DNA of 48,926 nt from Dehalococcoidales bacterium (lineage in GTDB: Bacteria; Chloroflexota; Dehalococcoidia; Dehalococcoidales; UBA5760): positions 1 through 48,926 of the forward strand of contig JAQUQE010000012.1 in NCBI GenBank assembly GCA_028716225.1, given 5' to 3'. Shown here piece after piece: positions 31,561 to 39,472 of the stretch. The position numbers and the translations under genes are program-made. The notes under the pieces were generated by a model that had not been told where the DNA came from, did no database searches, and saw only the letters and a list, made by a program, of their open reading frames with translations. Each line of letters begins with the position of its first letter. Positions within the stretch are counted from its first letter, which is position 1.

Positions 31561-33487
31561 GCTCCACCACGATGATGCACTTCCAATTACCTAGCACTTC
31601 CGGTGGCACCATTCCCCGGAACCGCTCGACTAAGTCATACCGTAACTTACCGCCAGAAGCGGTCAGTACCCGTTCCCAGTACTCTTGGGTCTCCATGTGT
31701 ACGTGCCCGGGTACCGCGGTGACCATCTGCTCCTTGTCTGGTAGTTGATCTTTCCGTAATGAGTATTCCTGGCCTGCTTCACACACGGCGATGTTGTACA
31801 TTACGTATTTACTGCTAACACGCTCCAGCTCACCGATCACGGTAGCCAGCTCGTCTTCGTAAATATGCTCTAGCAGGTCAAACGCTAATACTAAGTCAAC
31901 GGACTTACTGGGGTATGGTATGTCTACCGCGTTTCCGTATTCTACCAATCCAGTAGCGCCTGGGTAGGGGTGCTGCACCGCCCACGGACTGAAGTCTATA
32001 CCTCGGATAGCCATTCCTAGCTTGGAGCCCCATCCTACGAACGTCCCCCGCCCGCAACCGACGTCGAGCACTCTATCAGGGGTTAGCACGTCCCTGATAG
32101 CCAGCATGACGTCCTCCGCTCCCAACCATTCTCCGGTGGTGTTATAGTAGGACCATCGTCCGTTATCCTGATCGGGTGTATGCACCTTCCCGCCACCAGA
32201 GCCGACGAAGTACTCTTCGTCATAGTAGGCCGGACCGTACACCTGCCCCATGATAGCTCCGTAAGCATCCAAGTGCAGCTGCGCTACCGCATCCCAGCTT
32301 GTCTTCTGGGCAAACGCCTTGGCCGCCTGACCCAGTTGGACGGCCAGCTGCTTGTCAGATGCTACTAACCGTAGAAGCCGGAGCATCTCATCATAATCGA
32401 AATGTTCGTACTTCAAGCATTGCGACCCATCTTCGAGGTCAGACATCCTATTATCGCTTGTGCAAATAACAGGCCTGCCTGCCCAAAGTATACGGTGCAG
32501 CGCCCCGGAAGCAGACGATATACCCGGCGGTGTGTTATAGTTAAACAGGAATATATCGGCAGCGCAGGCCCACGTGTCGATCTCCTCCTCCGTCAAGTAT
32601 CTACCTAAAAGCATCACATTGTCCGGTGCCGCCGCTAGCAACTTAGCTCTTGAATCTTCGCTGTGCTCTTCGACGACACCGTGTACTGCACCGGATATAT
32701 AGAATTCAAAGTTCGGTGCTCTGCCGGCCACTTCGGCTACCTCGGCGAACCCTTTTGAGTCAGCCGCAAAGCCGAACATGAACACGAGCGGACCATCAGG
32801 TGATATGCCTAATATACGTCTTGCCGCTGCTTGCGATATTGGCTGGATCTCACTGCTGCCATGCGGGATGACGTATATGGGCTTGCTGACGTATCGTGAT
32901 AACCACTTCTTGGCTAGGACGCTATGCACTATGTGCCCATCGTAAATTGCATCTATAGCCTGGTATACCCCAAGCTGCGGACCGGGGTCCCGGAAGACAG
33001 TATGCCATGTCACGATCCCGTAACAGGTCTCCAGCTGCCTTGTTAGCAGCTCATCGACATGGGGGAAGATCCCGAACTCGTGCTGGACATGTATAATACC
33101 GGAGCTGTTGGCATCCATGACGTTCCTGTGTATTGCAACGGGGAACTTCTTACGCACAGCCTCTCCCAAGAACTTGCTATAGGTAGCGATACCGCATTTG
33201 ACCCCAACCGTTGTTATTAGGTTCACCTTAGCAGGTACATTCTTCGCTTTTGATGGCGCATACGACTTTGAGTACGTCACCGAATCTTCGGATGGCAACT
33301 TGAGTACTTTGTCGGCTACTTTAAGTCCATCGGGCACCGACTCTAATATCTGTATGTCAACCCCGTCCGCGATGTCGATTGAGGTACGCATTCCAACTGG
33401 ATCCCAGATGTCTACCGGTTTTGTATAGTCCAGCTCTATGAGCCCGCGTACGATCTCTCCCTCTTTTATGACAATCAACCATCCCAA
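31544..33487 (-). CDS. GT4-type glycosyltransferase fused to a methyltransferase
   Basis: 647 residues. A ~75-residue N-terminal segment is followed by a GT-B (family 4) glycosyltransferase from about 85 (TTVGVKCGIATYSKFL) to 420, with YVIPHG and LVFMFGF landmarks. The last ~180 residues are a SAM methyltransferase (VLDVGCGRGTF, DLVLAFDLLEHIYEDE). The TTG start has AGGTG 5 nt upstream. One chain would transfer a sugar and methylate it or its acceptor. Fusions of this kind occur in surface-glycan clusters. Confidence 0.88.
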   Translation of the reverse strand: MGWLIVIKEGEIVRGLIELDYTKPVDIWDPVGMRTSIDIADGVDIQILESVPDGLKVADKVLKLPSEDSVTYSKSYAPSKAKNVPAKVNLITTVGVKCGIATYSKFLGEAVRKKFPVAIHRNVMDANSSGIIHVQHEFGIFPHVDELLTRQLETCYGIVTWHTVFRDPGPQLGVYQAIDAIYDGHIVHSVLAKKWLSRYVSKPIYVIPHGSSEIQPISQAAARRILGISPDGPLVFMFGFAADSKGFAEVAEVAGRAPNFEFYISGAVHGVVEEHSEDSRAKLLAAAPDNVMLLGRYLTEEEIDTWACAADIFLFNYNTPPGISSASGALHRILWAGRPVICTSDNRMSDLEDGSQCLKYEHFDYDEMLRLLRLVASDKQLAVQLGQAAKAFAQKTSWDAVAQLHLDAYGAIMGQVYGPAYYDEEYFVGSGGGKVHTPDQDNGRWSYYNTTGEWLGAEDVMLAIRDVLTPDRVLDVGCGRGTFVGWGSKLGMAIRGIDFSPWAVQHPYPGATGLVEYGNAVDIPYPSKSVDLVLAFDLLEHIYEDELATVIGELERVSSKYVMYNIAVCEAGQEYSLRKDQLPDKEQMVTAVPGHVHMETQEYWERVLTASGGKLRYDLVERFRGMVPPEVLGNWKCIIVVEHAKGD

Positions 33488-33521
33488 AGGTTACACCTGG
33501 TAATGTAATAGTCTACTCAAA

Positions 33522-33529
33522 TATATAAA
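33522..33529 (-). promoter_or_regulatory. TATA box of the glycosyltransferase unit
   Basis: TATATAAA, about 40 nt upstream of the TTG at 33487; transcription should start near 33499. No shared operator. Confidence 0.65.
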
Positions 33530-33565
33530 CCTGTCGCCGGATAAAAAGAGGGTAAAAGAAGGAGT

Positions 33566-33892
33566 TTAGTGTCCCAGCACGATCGCTTTGAACGTTGTGG
33601 CACTGAGGTTCGCCCCGTTGAGTACCTCGTACCCCCTGGTGCTGTTCGGAGCACCAGTACAGGCGTACCCGTGGAACCTGACCGGCTGGAGGATGCTGTT
33701 GTTGCTGATGGTGGCCTCATCCGGGTCGGTCTTGTACCCATCCTCGTTCCGCACGGACAGCACAGCGTCAATCTTGCCCACGGAGGCAACATTGATCGTT
33801 ATGCCGCCTGTGGCGTAGGGGTTAGGCCCTTCCTGGCTGACCTCGACCAGAATCCTCCCGTCTGCCAGCTGCCCGATGATAGTCTCTCCCAT
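33566..33892 (-). CDS. Small virion protein beside the candidate capsid gene
   Basis: 108 residues, beta-rich with Gly/Asn turns (GRILVEVSQEG, GGITINVASVG). It follows the candidate capsid gene by 11 nt, the usual place for a capsid decoration or minor structural protein. No homology recognised. Confidence 0.6.
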   Translation of the reverse strand: MGETIIGQLADGRILVEVSQEGPNPYATGGITINVASVGKIDAVLSVRNEDGYKTDPDEATISNNSILQPVRFHGYACTGAPNSTRGYEVLNGANLSATTFKAIVLGH

Positions 33893-33903
33893 CTCAAATC
33901 ACC

Positions 33904-34695
33904 TCACACAACCATGATGAGGTCCTGAGTCGTGCCATCCAGGTCTGCGGGATCCTGCAGCCTCATCTGAGGCTCTTTCACGAAGGAGGCGCCCATCAGG
34001 AACGGGTAGTCCCCGGACAGAGCAACCGCTCCCCCGATAGCCGCGGAGTAGAACACTTCTGCCAGCACGGTGTCGCCCTTGGCGAACAAGAAGGCCTTGT
34101 CGAACTCCGCGACCTTGAGGGTGGAGTTGACCTTCTGCTGGAACCAGGTGTTGTATACCGGCTTCTCGCGTCCGTTGATGGTGAACTTGACAGACTCAAG
34201 CTTCGGGTTCGGGTGTAGGCTACCCACACCGAAGACCACGTGGACACCATTGGCCCCGATCTTGACCGGGTTGCCGTCGACACCGCCCATCATGGTGGTA
34301 CCGGAGTGTATCCAGTCCTGCGGTGCACCCGTAGTCCAGGCATCCTGGGCTGCGGAATATATACCGCGGATGTCAGTCCAGTCGTCTCCGATCCCGAAGA
34401 ACCCTGCCCTTATGGGGATGGGTCCACCGATCTTACCCGGACCGGGCTCTTGCCCACCGATCTCAGCGGACATCTGCTTCTTCGCGACCTTTGCTCCGAG
34501 GACGATCTCAGGCAAGTGGCGCCTGTAGATATCGATGAGGGCCCTCTGGGTTCCCTCAACCACGAACTGCCTCTCGAACGATCGAAGCAGCCGGGTTACC
34601 TCGACATCAGTGAGCTCGTCGATCTGGAGCCCCAGGCCATCTGCCGTGGCGTTGATGTCGCCCTCCATGTCTCTAACTTCGGCTACGTTAACCAT
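33904..34695 (-). CDS. Candidate major capsid protein
   Basis: 263 residues. A helical N-terminus with a leading acidic stretch is followed by beta-rich, Gly/Pro-rich sequence, with no enzyme motif. The ATG at 34695 has GAGGA upstream and lies on a short leader behind a strong TATA box. A partly divergent regulator gene shares that box. Strong promoter, size and position suggest the main coat protein, but I cannot match it to HK97, jelly-roll or spindle-virus coats by eye. Confidence 0.5.
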   Translation of the reverse strand: MVNVAEVRDMEGDINATADGLGLQIDELTDVEVTRLLRSFERQFVVEGTQRALIDIYRRHLPEIVLGAKVAKKQMSAEIGGQEPGPGKIGGPIPIRAGFFGIGDDWTDIRGIYSAAQDAWTTGAPQDWIHSGTTMMGGVDGNPVKIGANGVHVVFGVGSLHPNPKLESVKFTINGREKPVYNTWFQQKVNSTLKVAEFDKAFLFAKGDTVLAEVFYSAAIGGAVALSGDYPFLMGASFVKEPQMRLQDPADLDGTTQDLIMVV

Positions 34696-34728
34696 TGTAG
34701 TTCCTCGGGTACTATAACGCAAGGGGAG

Positions 34729-34736
34729 TTTATATA
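34729..34736. promoter_or_regulatory. Shared divergent TATA box (capsid candidate / RHH regulator)
   Basis: TTTATATA on the plus strand, 31 nt before the RHH ATG at 34760; the same bases read TATATAAA on the minus strand, 34 nt before the capsid ATG at 34695. TBP can bind either way, so the two genes probably compete for one box. Confidence 0.65.
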
Positions 34737-34759
34737 GTATCTATCAACTTATGATAAGT

Positions 34760-34924
34760 ATGCGAACCATAGTTTCCCATAGTATTGATACGAAGGTCCT
34801 CAAGCGGGTAGAGGCTTATGCAAAAGTCAAGTGCGATAATAACAGATCTCGAGCTATTGAGAAGCTCTTGATTAAAGGGTTAGAGCACGAGCAACCTGCA
34901 GTCGACGTATCGTGTACCCGGTGA
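34760..34924 (+). CDS. Ribbon-helix-helix transcription regulator
   Basis: 54 residues (57 if started at 34751). VSHSIDTKVLKRVEAYAKVK then NNRSRAIEKLLIKGLE is the strand, helix, helix order of CopG/Arc-type DNA-binding proteins. The ATG at 34760 gives the common 31-nt TATA spacing. Its gene is divergent from the candidate capsid gene and would bind close to the shared promoter, so self- and capsid-gene control is likely (inference). Confidence 0.75.
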   Translation: MRTIVSHSIDTKVLKRVEAYAKVKCDNNRSRAIEKLLIKGLEHEQPAVDVSCTR

Positions 34925-34975
34925 CGGCAGGGGTTACCTGCCGCGGGGGGTAACGTCTGTCTAAGCACAGACGTT
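34925..34975. terminator. Two hairpins between convergent genes
   Basis: CGGCAGG-5 nt-CCTGCCG (34925-34943) and AACGTCTGT-6 nt-ACAGACGTT (34952-34975), between the RHH stop and the stop of the leftward virion gene. They could end transcription from both sides. Confidence 0.55.
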
Positions 34976-34977
34976 GT

Positions 34978-35259
34978 TTACTGCGAGATTGCGATCGTCT
35001 CTTTCACGTAAGCCCTAGGGGCCTGCTGAGCGTTCAGGACCGCACCGGTCTTCCTCACCGGCGGAGTGACGATCACCTGGCTCGAAGTGGAGCCGGTACC
35101 AAGGATACCGGACACTTTGGACTTGGCCTTGGTGATCAACTGTCCGTTCCCAACAGACATGGCCCCGTGGTAGCCGGTCTGCATCCGGACCTGCGTCCTC
35201 ACTTTCGTGGCGACTTCCTGGGCCCTACCCTTAGCGGCCTCAACTACTGGCATGTACAT
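34978..35259 (-). CDS. Small basic virion-like protein
   Basis: 93 residues. N-terminal basic helix (KGRAQEVATKVRTQVRM), Gly/Ser-rich middle and a beta-like C-terminus. AGGAGG lies 8 nt before the ATG. It has its own TATA box at 35295-35302, suggesting abundance. Similar in style to the edge gene at 1-170. Confidence 0.6.
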   Translation of the reverse strand: MYMPVVEAAKGRAQEVATKVRTQVRMQTGYHGAMSVGNGQLITKAKSKVSGILGTGSTSSQVIVTPPVRKTGAVLNAQQAPRAYVKETIAISQ

Positions 35260-35294
35260 AGTTAGTTCCTCCTGTGCTTGTATATCCTACCGTC

Positions 35295-35302
35295 TATTTA
35301 TA
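35295..35302 (-). promoter_or_regulatory. TATA box of the 34978-35259 gene
   Basis: Minus strand TATAAATA, about 43 nt before the ATG at 35259. Confidence 0.5.
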
Positions 35303-35303
35303 C

Positions 35304-35486
35304 TCAACCCCGGTCGACATCGACGTCGCCAATGCTCAGCCCGGTGTCGTACTCTTTGCTCACGGCAGCCTGGCCGTGGTACCTGCACCGGACACAGCCC
35401 TGCCCACTTGTGCTGGGCAGCAGGGCGATCCTGGCGTTCCTGATTCCTGCCCTAAGCGCCTTTGCGGCGTTTATTAATCTTCCCAT
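35304..35486 (-). CDS. Small basic protein with a Cys pair
   Basis: 60 residues: an N-terminal basic amphipathic helix (GRLINAAKALRAGIRNARIA), then CVRCRYH, then an acidic C-terminus. A small virion or DNA-binding protein; family unknown. Confidence 0.55.
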   Translation of the reverse strand: MGRLINAAKALRAGIRNARIALLPSTSGQGCVRCRYHGQAAVSKEYDTGLSIGDVDVDRG

Positions 35487-35492
35487 GTTTCA

Positions 35493-35882
35493 TCACCCTA
35501 CCTTTACGTAATGCTTGACCCTGCCGCCGTATCCCTTAGGCGGATCGACCTCTTTGTAGCTCGGCCGGCGATCCCCACCAGGTTTCACCAACCCCAGAGT
35601 CTGACCAAGCTGCGCTCGTAATCCCATGATAAATCCCAGAGGGTATGCTCCTACCTCACCCATACCGATCGCCGAGTGCATAACCTCATGAGGGACCGTC
35701 GAGAAGTTGGCCGCACCACTTAAGAAGATAACTCCGCGTTTCTTCTTCGGGGCCAGTCCTCTGTAGGTCATGGATCCGTGGACCTGACGAACTTGTTCGT
35801 CAGTTATGAACACATGATCCGGTGCCAGCATCGCTAATAAGTGGCAGCTGCCCAATATGCCTTCGACGTCTTCTATATTCAT
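35493..35882 (-). CDS. Possible HExxH zinc metallopeptidase in the virion block
   Basis: 129 residues. H65-E-V-M-H69 matches the HExxH zinc-peptidase motif, followed by GEVGAYPLG with a possible third ligand Glu. Preceding strands (KRGVIFLSG) and the hydrophobic helix after the motif fit a minimal gluzincin/anti-like core. A role in maturation of virion proteins or in entry is inferred from position. It has its own TATA box at 35917-35924. Confidence 0.55.
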   Translation of the reverse strand: MNIEDVEGILGSCHLLAMLAPDHVFITDEQVRQVHGSMTYRGLAPKKKRGVIFLSGAANFSTVPHEVMHSAIGMGEVGAYPLGFIMGLRAQLGQTLGLVKPGGDRRPSYKEVDPPKGYGGRVKHYVKVG

Positions 35883-35916
35883 AACCCAGTCCTCCCATGT
35901 AATATAGTCTCTGCCT

Positions 35917-35924
35917 TATTTATA
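35917..35924 (-). promoter_or_regulatory. TATA box of the HExxH gene
   Basis: Minus strand TATAAATA, 42 nt before the ATG at 35882, tucked just after the stop of the gene upstream. Confidence 0.5.
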
Positions 35925-35929
35925 GGTTG

Positions 35930-36319
35930 TCAGATGTAGAGTAAGTCCTTGAGCACGTCACCGGGCGCCCACTCCGCGGTTCTGATTTGCCCTTCTAAGG
36001 GTATAACGCTCTTCCCTACTATGGCCGACAAGCTTACCCAGCGGAGAGTCTCCGAAGTTTCAACGACATAGATACCACTTCCGGCCTCAACAGCCGGGTG
36101 AAGGGCGAGCTTTGTCTTGAGGTCTCCCAACTGTCCGGTGTAACCAGCGATCTCTAACCTACCAGCGCTGGGTATGTTGTACTTGGCTTTGATACTTCTC
36201 ACCTTAACGTCGCCTTTGAGCGTTACCATGCACGCTTTGCCAGACAGTCCAGCTGGTGCAGAAGTGCAGTAGTACACGTTTGCACCATCTGGGCCGGCCC
36301 CGCACTTGATAGTTGCCAT
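35930..36319 (-). CDS. Beta-rich virion-like protein
   Basis: 129 residues, with regularly spaced beta strands and two N-terminal cysteines (KCGAG, YYCTS). No enzyme motif. It starts a long leftward run of small structural genes in reverse map order. Confidence 0.6.
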   Translation of the reverse strand: MATIKCGAGPDGANVYYCTSAPAGLSGKACMVTLKGDVKVRSIKAKYNIPSAGRLEIAGYTGQLGDLKTKLALHPAVEAGSGIYVVETSETLRWVSLSAIVGKSVIPLEGQIRTAEWAPGDVLKDLLYI

Positions 36320-36321
36320 GA

Positions 36322-36498
36322 TTACTCCCTCTTAAATCGCTTGCCCACGTTGGTCATGGCTTTGGACAGGCCTTGGAACATGAACTGGCTCATGGTCTGC
36401 TGGATGGCGGCGGTGAGCATAGATCCTGGCTTCCACTGCATATTGACTATGCGCTTGCCCATCTCGCCCTTCAACTGCTTAGCCAGTTCTCCTACCAT
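36322..36498 (-). CDS. Small MVG-type protein
   Basis: 58 residues: MVGELAKQLKGEMGKRIVN, a middle Met/Gln-rich helix and a basic C-terminus (VGKRFKRE). It shares the MVG opening and basic amphipathic helix with three neighbours. Its stop and the next ATG are 2 nt apart. Confidence 0.65.
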   Translation of the reverse strand: MVGELAKQLKGEMGKRIVNMQWKPGSMLTAAIQQTMSQFMFQGLSKAMTNVGKRFKRE

Positions 36499-36507
36499 TG
36501 TACTCCC

Positions 36508-36831
36508 CTACGGCCAGACCCTAACGATCGGCTCTCCGCCGCTCCGGTCTACCTCGAGTTTCCGCGGGCCTTCACCTTCGGTGTTCATGATTATGCACCC
36601 GCCGCTCCTGTGGCTGCTAACCCAACACGGGCCGTACACTTCGACACCGATCGCCCGAACGGTTCTGCTGGAGCCATCGTACTTAGTGATCGTGACCAGT
36701 GTATCCGACATACTGGCTCCGGGATCACCAACTCGCTCGACCAGCAACTCCGCTACGTCGTCGCTTACCTCCGCATACGGCGTATGCCGTATGTCAGCTA
36801 GTTTCTTAACTCGTTCGAACATAGTATTCAA
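36508..36831 (-). CDS. Small virion-like protein
   Basis: 107 residues; N-terminal amphipathic helix (MFERVKKLADI) then beta strands (TLVTITKYDGSSRTVRAIGVE). Overlaps the next gene by 4 nt. Same layout as its neighbours: basic helix plus small beta domain. Confidence 0.6.
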   Translation of the reverse strand: MNTMFERVKKLADIRHTPYAEVSDDVAELLVERVGDPGASMSDTLVTITKYDGSSRTVRAIGVEVYGPCWVSSHRSGGCIIMNTEGEGPRKLEVDRSGGEPIVRVWP

Positions 36832-37337
36832 TACCTCCTTTGACAGGGTTCAACCCCCAGAATGGCAATGTCTTTAGCGCTGACGATCGGTATGCAGAAC
36901 CTGGTAGCTGTTTGTAGCTGCTGATTCGTAAGGGCACCCACACCGCGAGTCCGCTCCAGGTAATCCACAACGAAGTCTAAGCTTATGCCGCCCTCCCTAA
37001 GGAACTGAGCGGCCATAAGGATTTCGTCCCCCCAGTCAATACCAATCGGTATAGCCGATATGTTGCCAGAGGGGATAGCAACTACACCCGACCGTCCAGC
37101 GCAAAACATGTACCCTTGCTCGGAGACTATCTCGTCCTGAAACAGTATACCGTTCACGCCTACATCTCTGCACTGGCGAATGGCCTCTGCTATGATGCGT
37201 ACGGCCTCATCGTGAACTACGGCTAGCTGGCCGCCATACGGGTTACCGTATTGGTTGTAACTTTCCATGATACTCTCCCGGCCAGCAGTCCTGGCCGAGC
37301 GAATGCCTAATACCCCTATCAAACGTCTGCCTACCAT
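36828..37337 (-). CDS. MVG-type virion-like protein
   Basis: 169 residues starting MVGRRLIGVLGIRSARTAGR. After the basic N-terminus comes a mixed alpha/beta domain (GVNGILFQDEIVSEQGYMF). ATG overlap with the gene downstream. Unknown family. Confidence 0.6.
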   Translation of the reverse strand: MVGRRLIGVLGIRSARTAGRESIMESYNQYGNPYGGQLAVVHDEAVRIIAEAIRQCRDVGVNGILFQDEIVSEQGYMFCAGRSGVVAIPSGNISAIPIGIDWGDEILMAAQFLREGGISLDFVVDYLERTRGVGALTNQQLQTATRFCIPIVSAKDIAILGVEPCQRRY

Positions 37338-37341
37338 TGTA

Positions 37342-37725
37342 TCACCCCGTATACTCCACTTTGAAGAGGTACAGGCCGGAGATGCCTTTCTGTAATAGGA
37401 CTCCGTTGTATACTACCTGCAGCCCACTACCATATATGCCAACGGTGACAGTATCCTCCCCTTCCGAGTGACCGATCGTCACCCAAGCATCCATGTCACC
37501 GCGCCCGTCGCCAGAATTAGTCCTGATGTAGGCATAGTCGTATGACTCACCGTGGACCCCTTTGTCGGTCCACCCACTGATATGAACAAGCTTCGGTGTC
37601 AGCGTGGATACTACATCGGCGATCACCCTGTCCACGCTCATGTTCTCCAGTATGGTCTTGATGTAGATCGGGGCCATACCGTTGTTCAAGTTCTGTATCG
37701 CATTAACCACTCTGCTGCCTACCAT
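37342..37725 (-). CDS. MVG-type virion-like protein
   Basis: 127 residues from MVGSRVVNAIQNLNNG; an in-frame ATG at 37740 is the alternative. A beta-rich C-terminal domain (EGEDTVTVGIYGSGLQVVY) follows. The start directly follows the upstream stop. Confidence 0.6.
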   Translation of the reverse strand: MVGSRVVNAIQNLNNGMAPIYIKTILENMSVDRVIADVVSTLTPKLVHISGWTDKGVHGESYDYAYIRTNSGDGRGDMDAWVTIGHSEGEDTVTVGIYGSGLQVVYNGVLLQKGISGLYLFKVEYTG

Positions 37726-37726
37726 G

Positions 37727-38047
37727 TCACTCACGTCCATAGGTATAGATGATCTCGTCTACATCGCCGTCGGCTATTGCGCTCAACTGCCACTCCAGAT
37801 CAGCCAACCACTTCGCCGCTGGCGGATATCCCTGACTGTTACGGATCGCACTGGCAACACGGGGCGGGTCCTCACCCTTGGCGTATTCTGCCAGCCGTAG
37901 CCTGACCGCGCCTAACAAGTCTGATGCAGCCCGGCGCATGCGTTGGTCGCCACGGATCGAGCTGATAAGCCGTTCATCGCTAAACGAGTCCGGGGTGACC
38001 TGGCCGTAGCTACCACCCAGAAGGCGCTTAAGTCTCTCTCCTACCAT
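37727..38047 (-). CDS. MVG-type small protein
   Basis: 106 residues, MVGERLKRLLGGSYGQ start, then a mostly helical, Arg-rich domain. Unlike its siblings it lacks clear beta strands. It overlaps the gene upstream by 7 nt. Confidence 0.6.
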   Translation of the reverse strand: MVGERLKRLLGGSYGQVTPDSFSDERLISSIRGDQRMRRAASDLLGAVRLRLAEYAKGEDPPRVASAIRNSQGYPPAAKWLADLEWQLSAIADGDVDEIIYTYGRE

Positions 38048-38280
38048 GCTAGCTCCTCCCTGAACACTTCTACCGTAGTTGGCCTGAAGAATGAGACGGT
38101 GGTAGTCATACCTACCATATCCACAGCAGCAGCCTGGAATCCTGCCCTGCTCATCAGGTGCTTGACCTTGATAGGATCTTTTGCAGGCTTGTCGCCGCTA
38201 TACAGTACCACGGTCTGAGCGAAGTGATTATAAACCAACTTAGTCACGCCTTGGTACACGTCGCTTATAACACCAGACAT
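38041..38280 (-). CDS. Small virion-like protein
   Basis: 79 residues from MSGVISDVYQGVTKLVYN, with GGAGGGAG upstream; a longer frame reaches 38337. Beta strands near the N-terminus (QTVVLYSG) and a helix follow. Same class as the neighbours. Confidence 0.55.
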   Translation of the reverse strand: MSGVISDVYQGVTKLVYNHFAQTVVLYSGDKPAKDPIKVKHLMSRAGFQAAAVDMVGMTTTVSFFRPTTVEVFREELAW

Positions 38281-38282
38281 CT

Positions 38283-38687
38283 TCAATGTACTCCCTCCGT
38301 AAGTATTACTAGTTCGCCGGTGCTGTACCCCATACACCAGATGGGCTTGTAGTCGTAGTGATGAATTCTGAATCCACCTTTGTAGTCTGCCTCCATCACA
38401 AGCCCTTCCCCCTGGAATGCCAACAGACTGATGAATCTAGTAATGGGTGCTCCGCCGTTGGTCCGGACCATGCTTGCCTGTATCCGATTAGCCGCATCCT
38501 GCCGGTGGTGAGGCCCACCCATGTAGCTTACCCATACCTCCGACAGCCCTACGGTCGTTTCGGTAGTACGTCTACTAACAACTGCTCCTGATAGGGAATT
38601 ACCCCCATTTCGGATCCAGTCTAGTAACTGTCCTACACGCCACCGATCGCGATGAAGTGTATCTTCGTGTTCCCCAAAGAGAGCCAT
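38283..38687 (-). CDS. Virion-like protein, start uncertain
   Basis: 134 residues from the ATG at 38687; the open frame extends to 38756. The segment VGQLLDWIRNGG resembles the MVG openings of the neighbours, hinting that the real start is near 38640, but no standard start codon sits there. Beta-rich C-terminus. Overlaps the fibre-like gene upstream. Confidence 0.5.
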   Translation of the reverse strand: MALFGEHEDTLHRDRWRVGQLLDWIRNGGNSLSGAVVSRRTTETTVGLSEVWVSYMGGPHHRQDAANRIQASMVRTNGGAPITRFISLLAFQGEGLVMEADYKGGFRIHHYDYKPIWCMGYSTGELVILTEGVH

Positions 38688-39472
38688 TCGAACCCTGTCT
38701 CCGTTATGTTCCGAACGTGAATCGGCGTAGCCGCTATGCCTGGGGTTAGACCCCACATGTCATACAGATCGCGAAGGGTCTGGTTTGCCCGGTTCTGCAA
38801 TGCTGTAGTTTGCGTGGTTATCTTACCGTCCAGTGCCCCAACCGCGTTGTTTATTACCAACTGGATGTTGTTGATGGTCTCGTTCACCTGCGTGTTGATC
38901 GTTGATGTCAACGTACCAAAGTTGCTCTGCACGGTGGTCTTGAGTAGGTTCACTTTGCTCTCTATCTCAGACCTTATGCCGTCTACGAAGTTTTGAACCT
39001 TGTCCAATGATGGTTGGATCATGAACTCCCACCCTAAGCTCAGGCCGAAGGCGGTTGTCCTAGCCACAGGCTCGATTGCGCAATCCCGAACAGCATTGAA
39101 CACGCCCCAATCACCCATAGAGGCCTTGAACTTCGCTTTGAGGTCGTTGTAGAAGTCCGGCTTCGTGATCCTTTCCAGCGGCCTGAACGATACTGTTGGC
39201 AGCGCTGCCAGGTTCGGGATGGATATGTTCTTGAACATCGACAACGGCGATACGTTGATGTTATCCAACCGGGTGATGCTCCGATCTATGAACGTCGCGT
39301 TGCGAACTTCGCCCACGGCGATGACTTGAGCAGACTTCAGGGTTGTACCGAATTCTGTCCTGGTCCATCCAGCTGACGGGGCACTAGCCTCGCCACGAAC
39401 GACACTTATGTCCAGTATGTCCAAGTCAACCTTTGACTTTACAGTCTTCAGTATATTAGGTCTGACCACCAT
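38633..39472 (-). CDS. Fibre- or tail-like structural protein with coiled coil
   Basis: 279 residues. The middle (about 165-245) is a long coiled coil with Asn/Thr-rich heptads (NTQVNETINNIQLVINN), bracketed by beta segments. This form suits a trimeric fibre or baseplate-like part. It lies 1 nt after the spike stop, so it is likely coexpressed with it. Confidence 0.65.
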   Translation of the reverse strand: MVVRPNILKTVKSKVDLDILDISVVRGEASAPSAGWTRTEFGTTLKSAQVIAVGEVRNATFIDRSITRLDNINVSPLSMFKNISIPNLAALPTVSFRPLERITKPDFYNDLKAKFKASMGDWGVFNAVRDCAIEPVARTTAFGLSLGWEFMIQPSLDKVQNFVDGIRSEIESKVNLLKTTVQSNFGTLTSTINTQVNETINNIQLVINNAVGALDGKITTQTTALQNRANQTLRDLYDMWGLTPGIAATPIHVRNITETGFEWLSLGNTKIHFIAIGGV

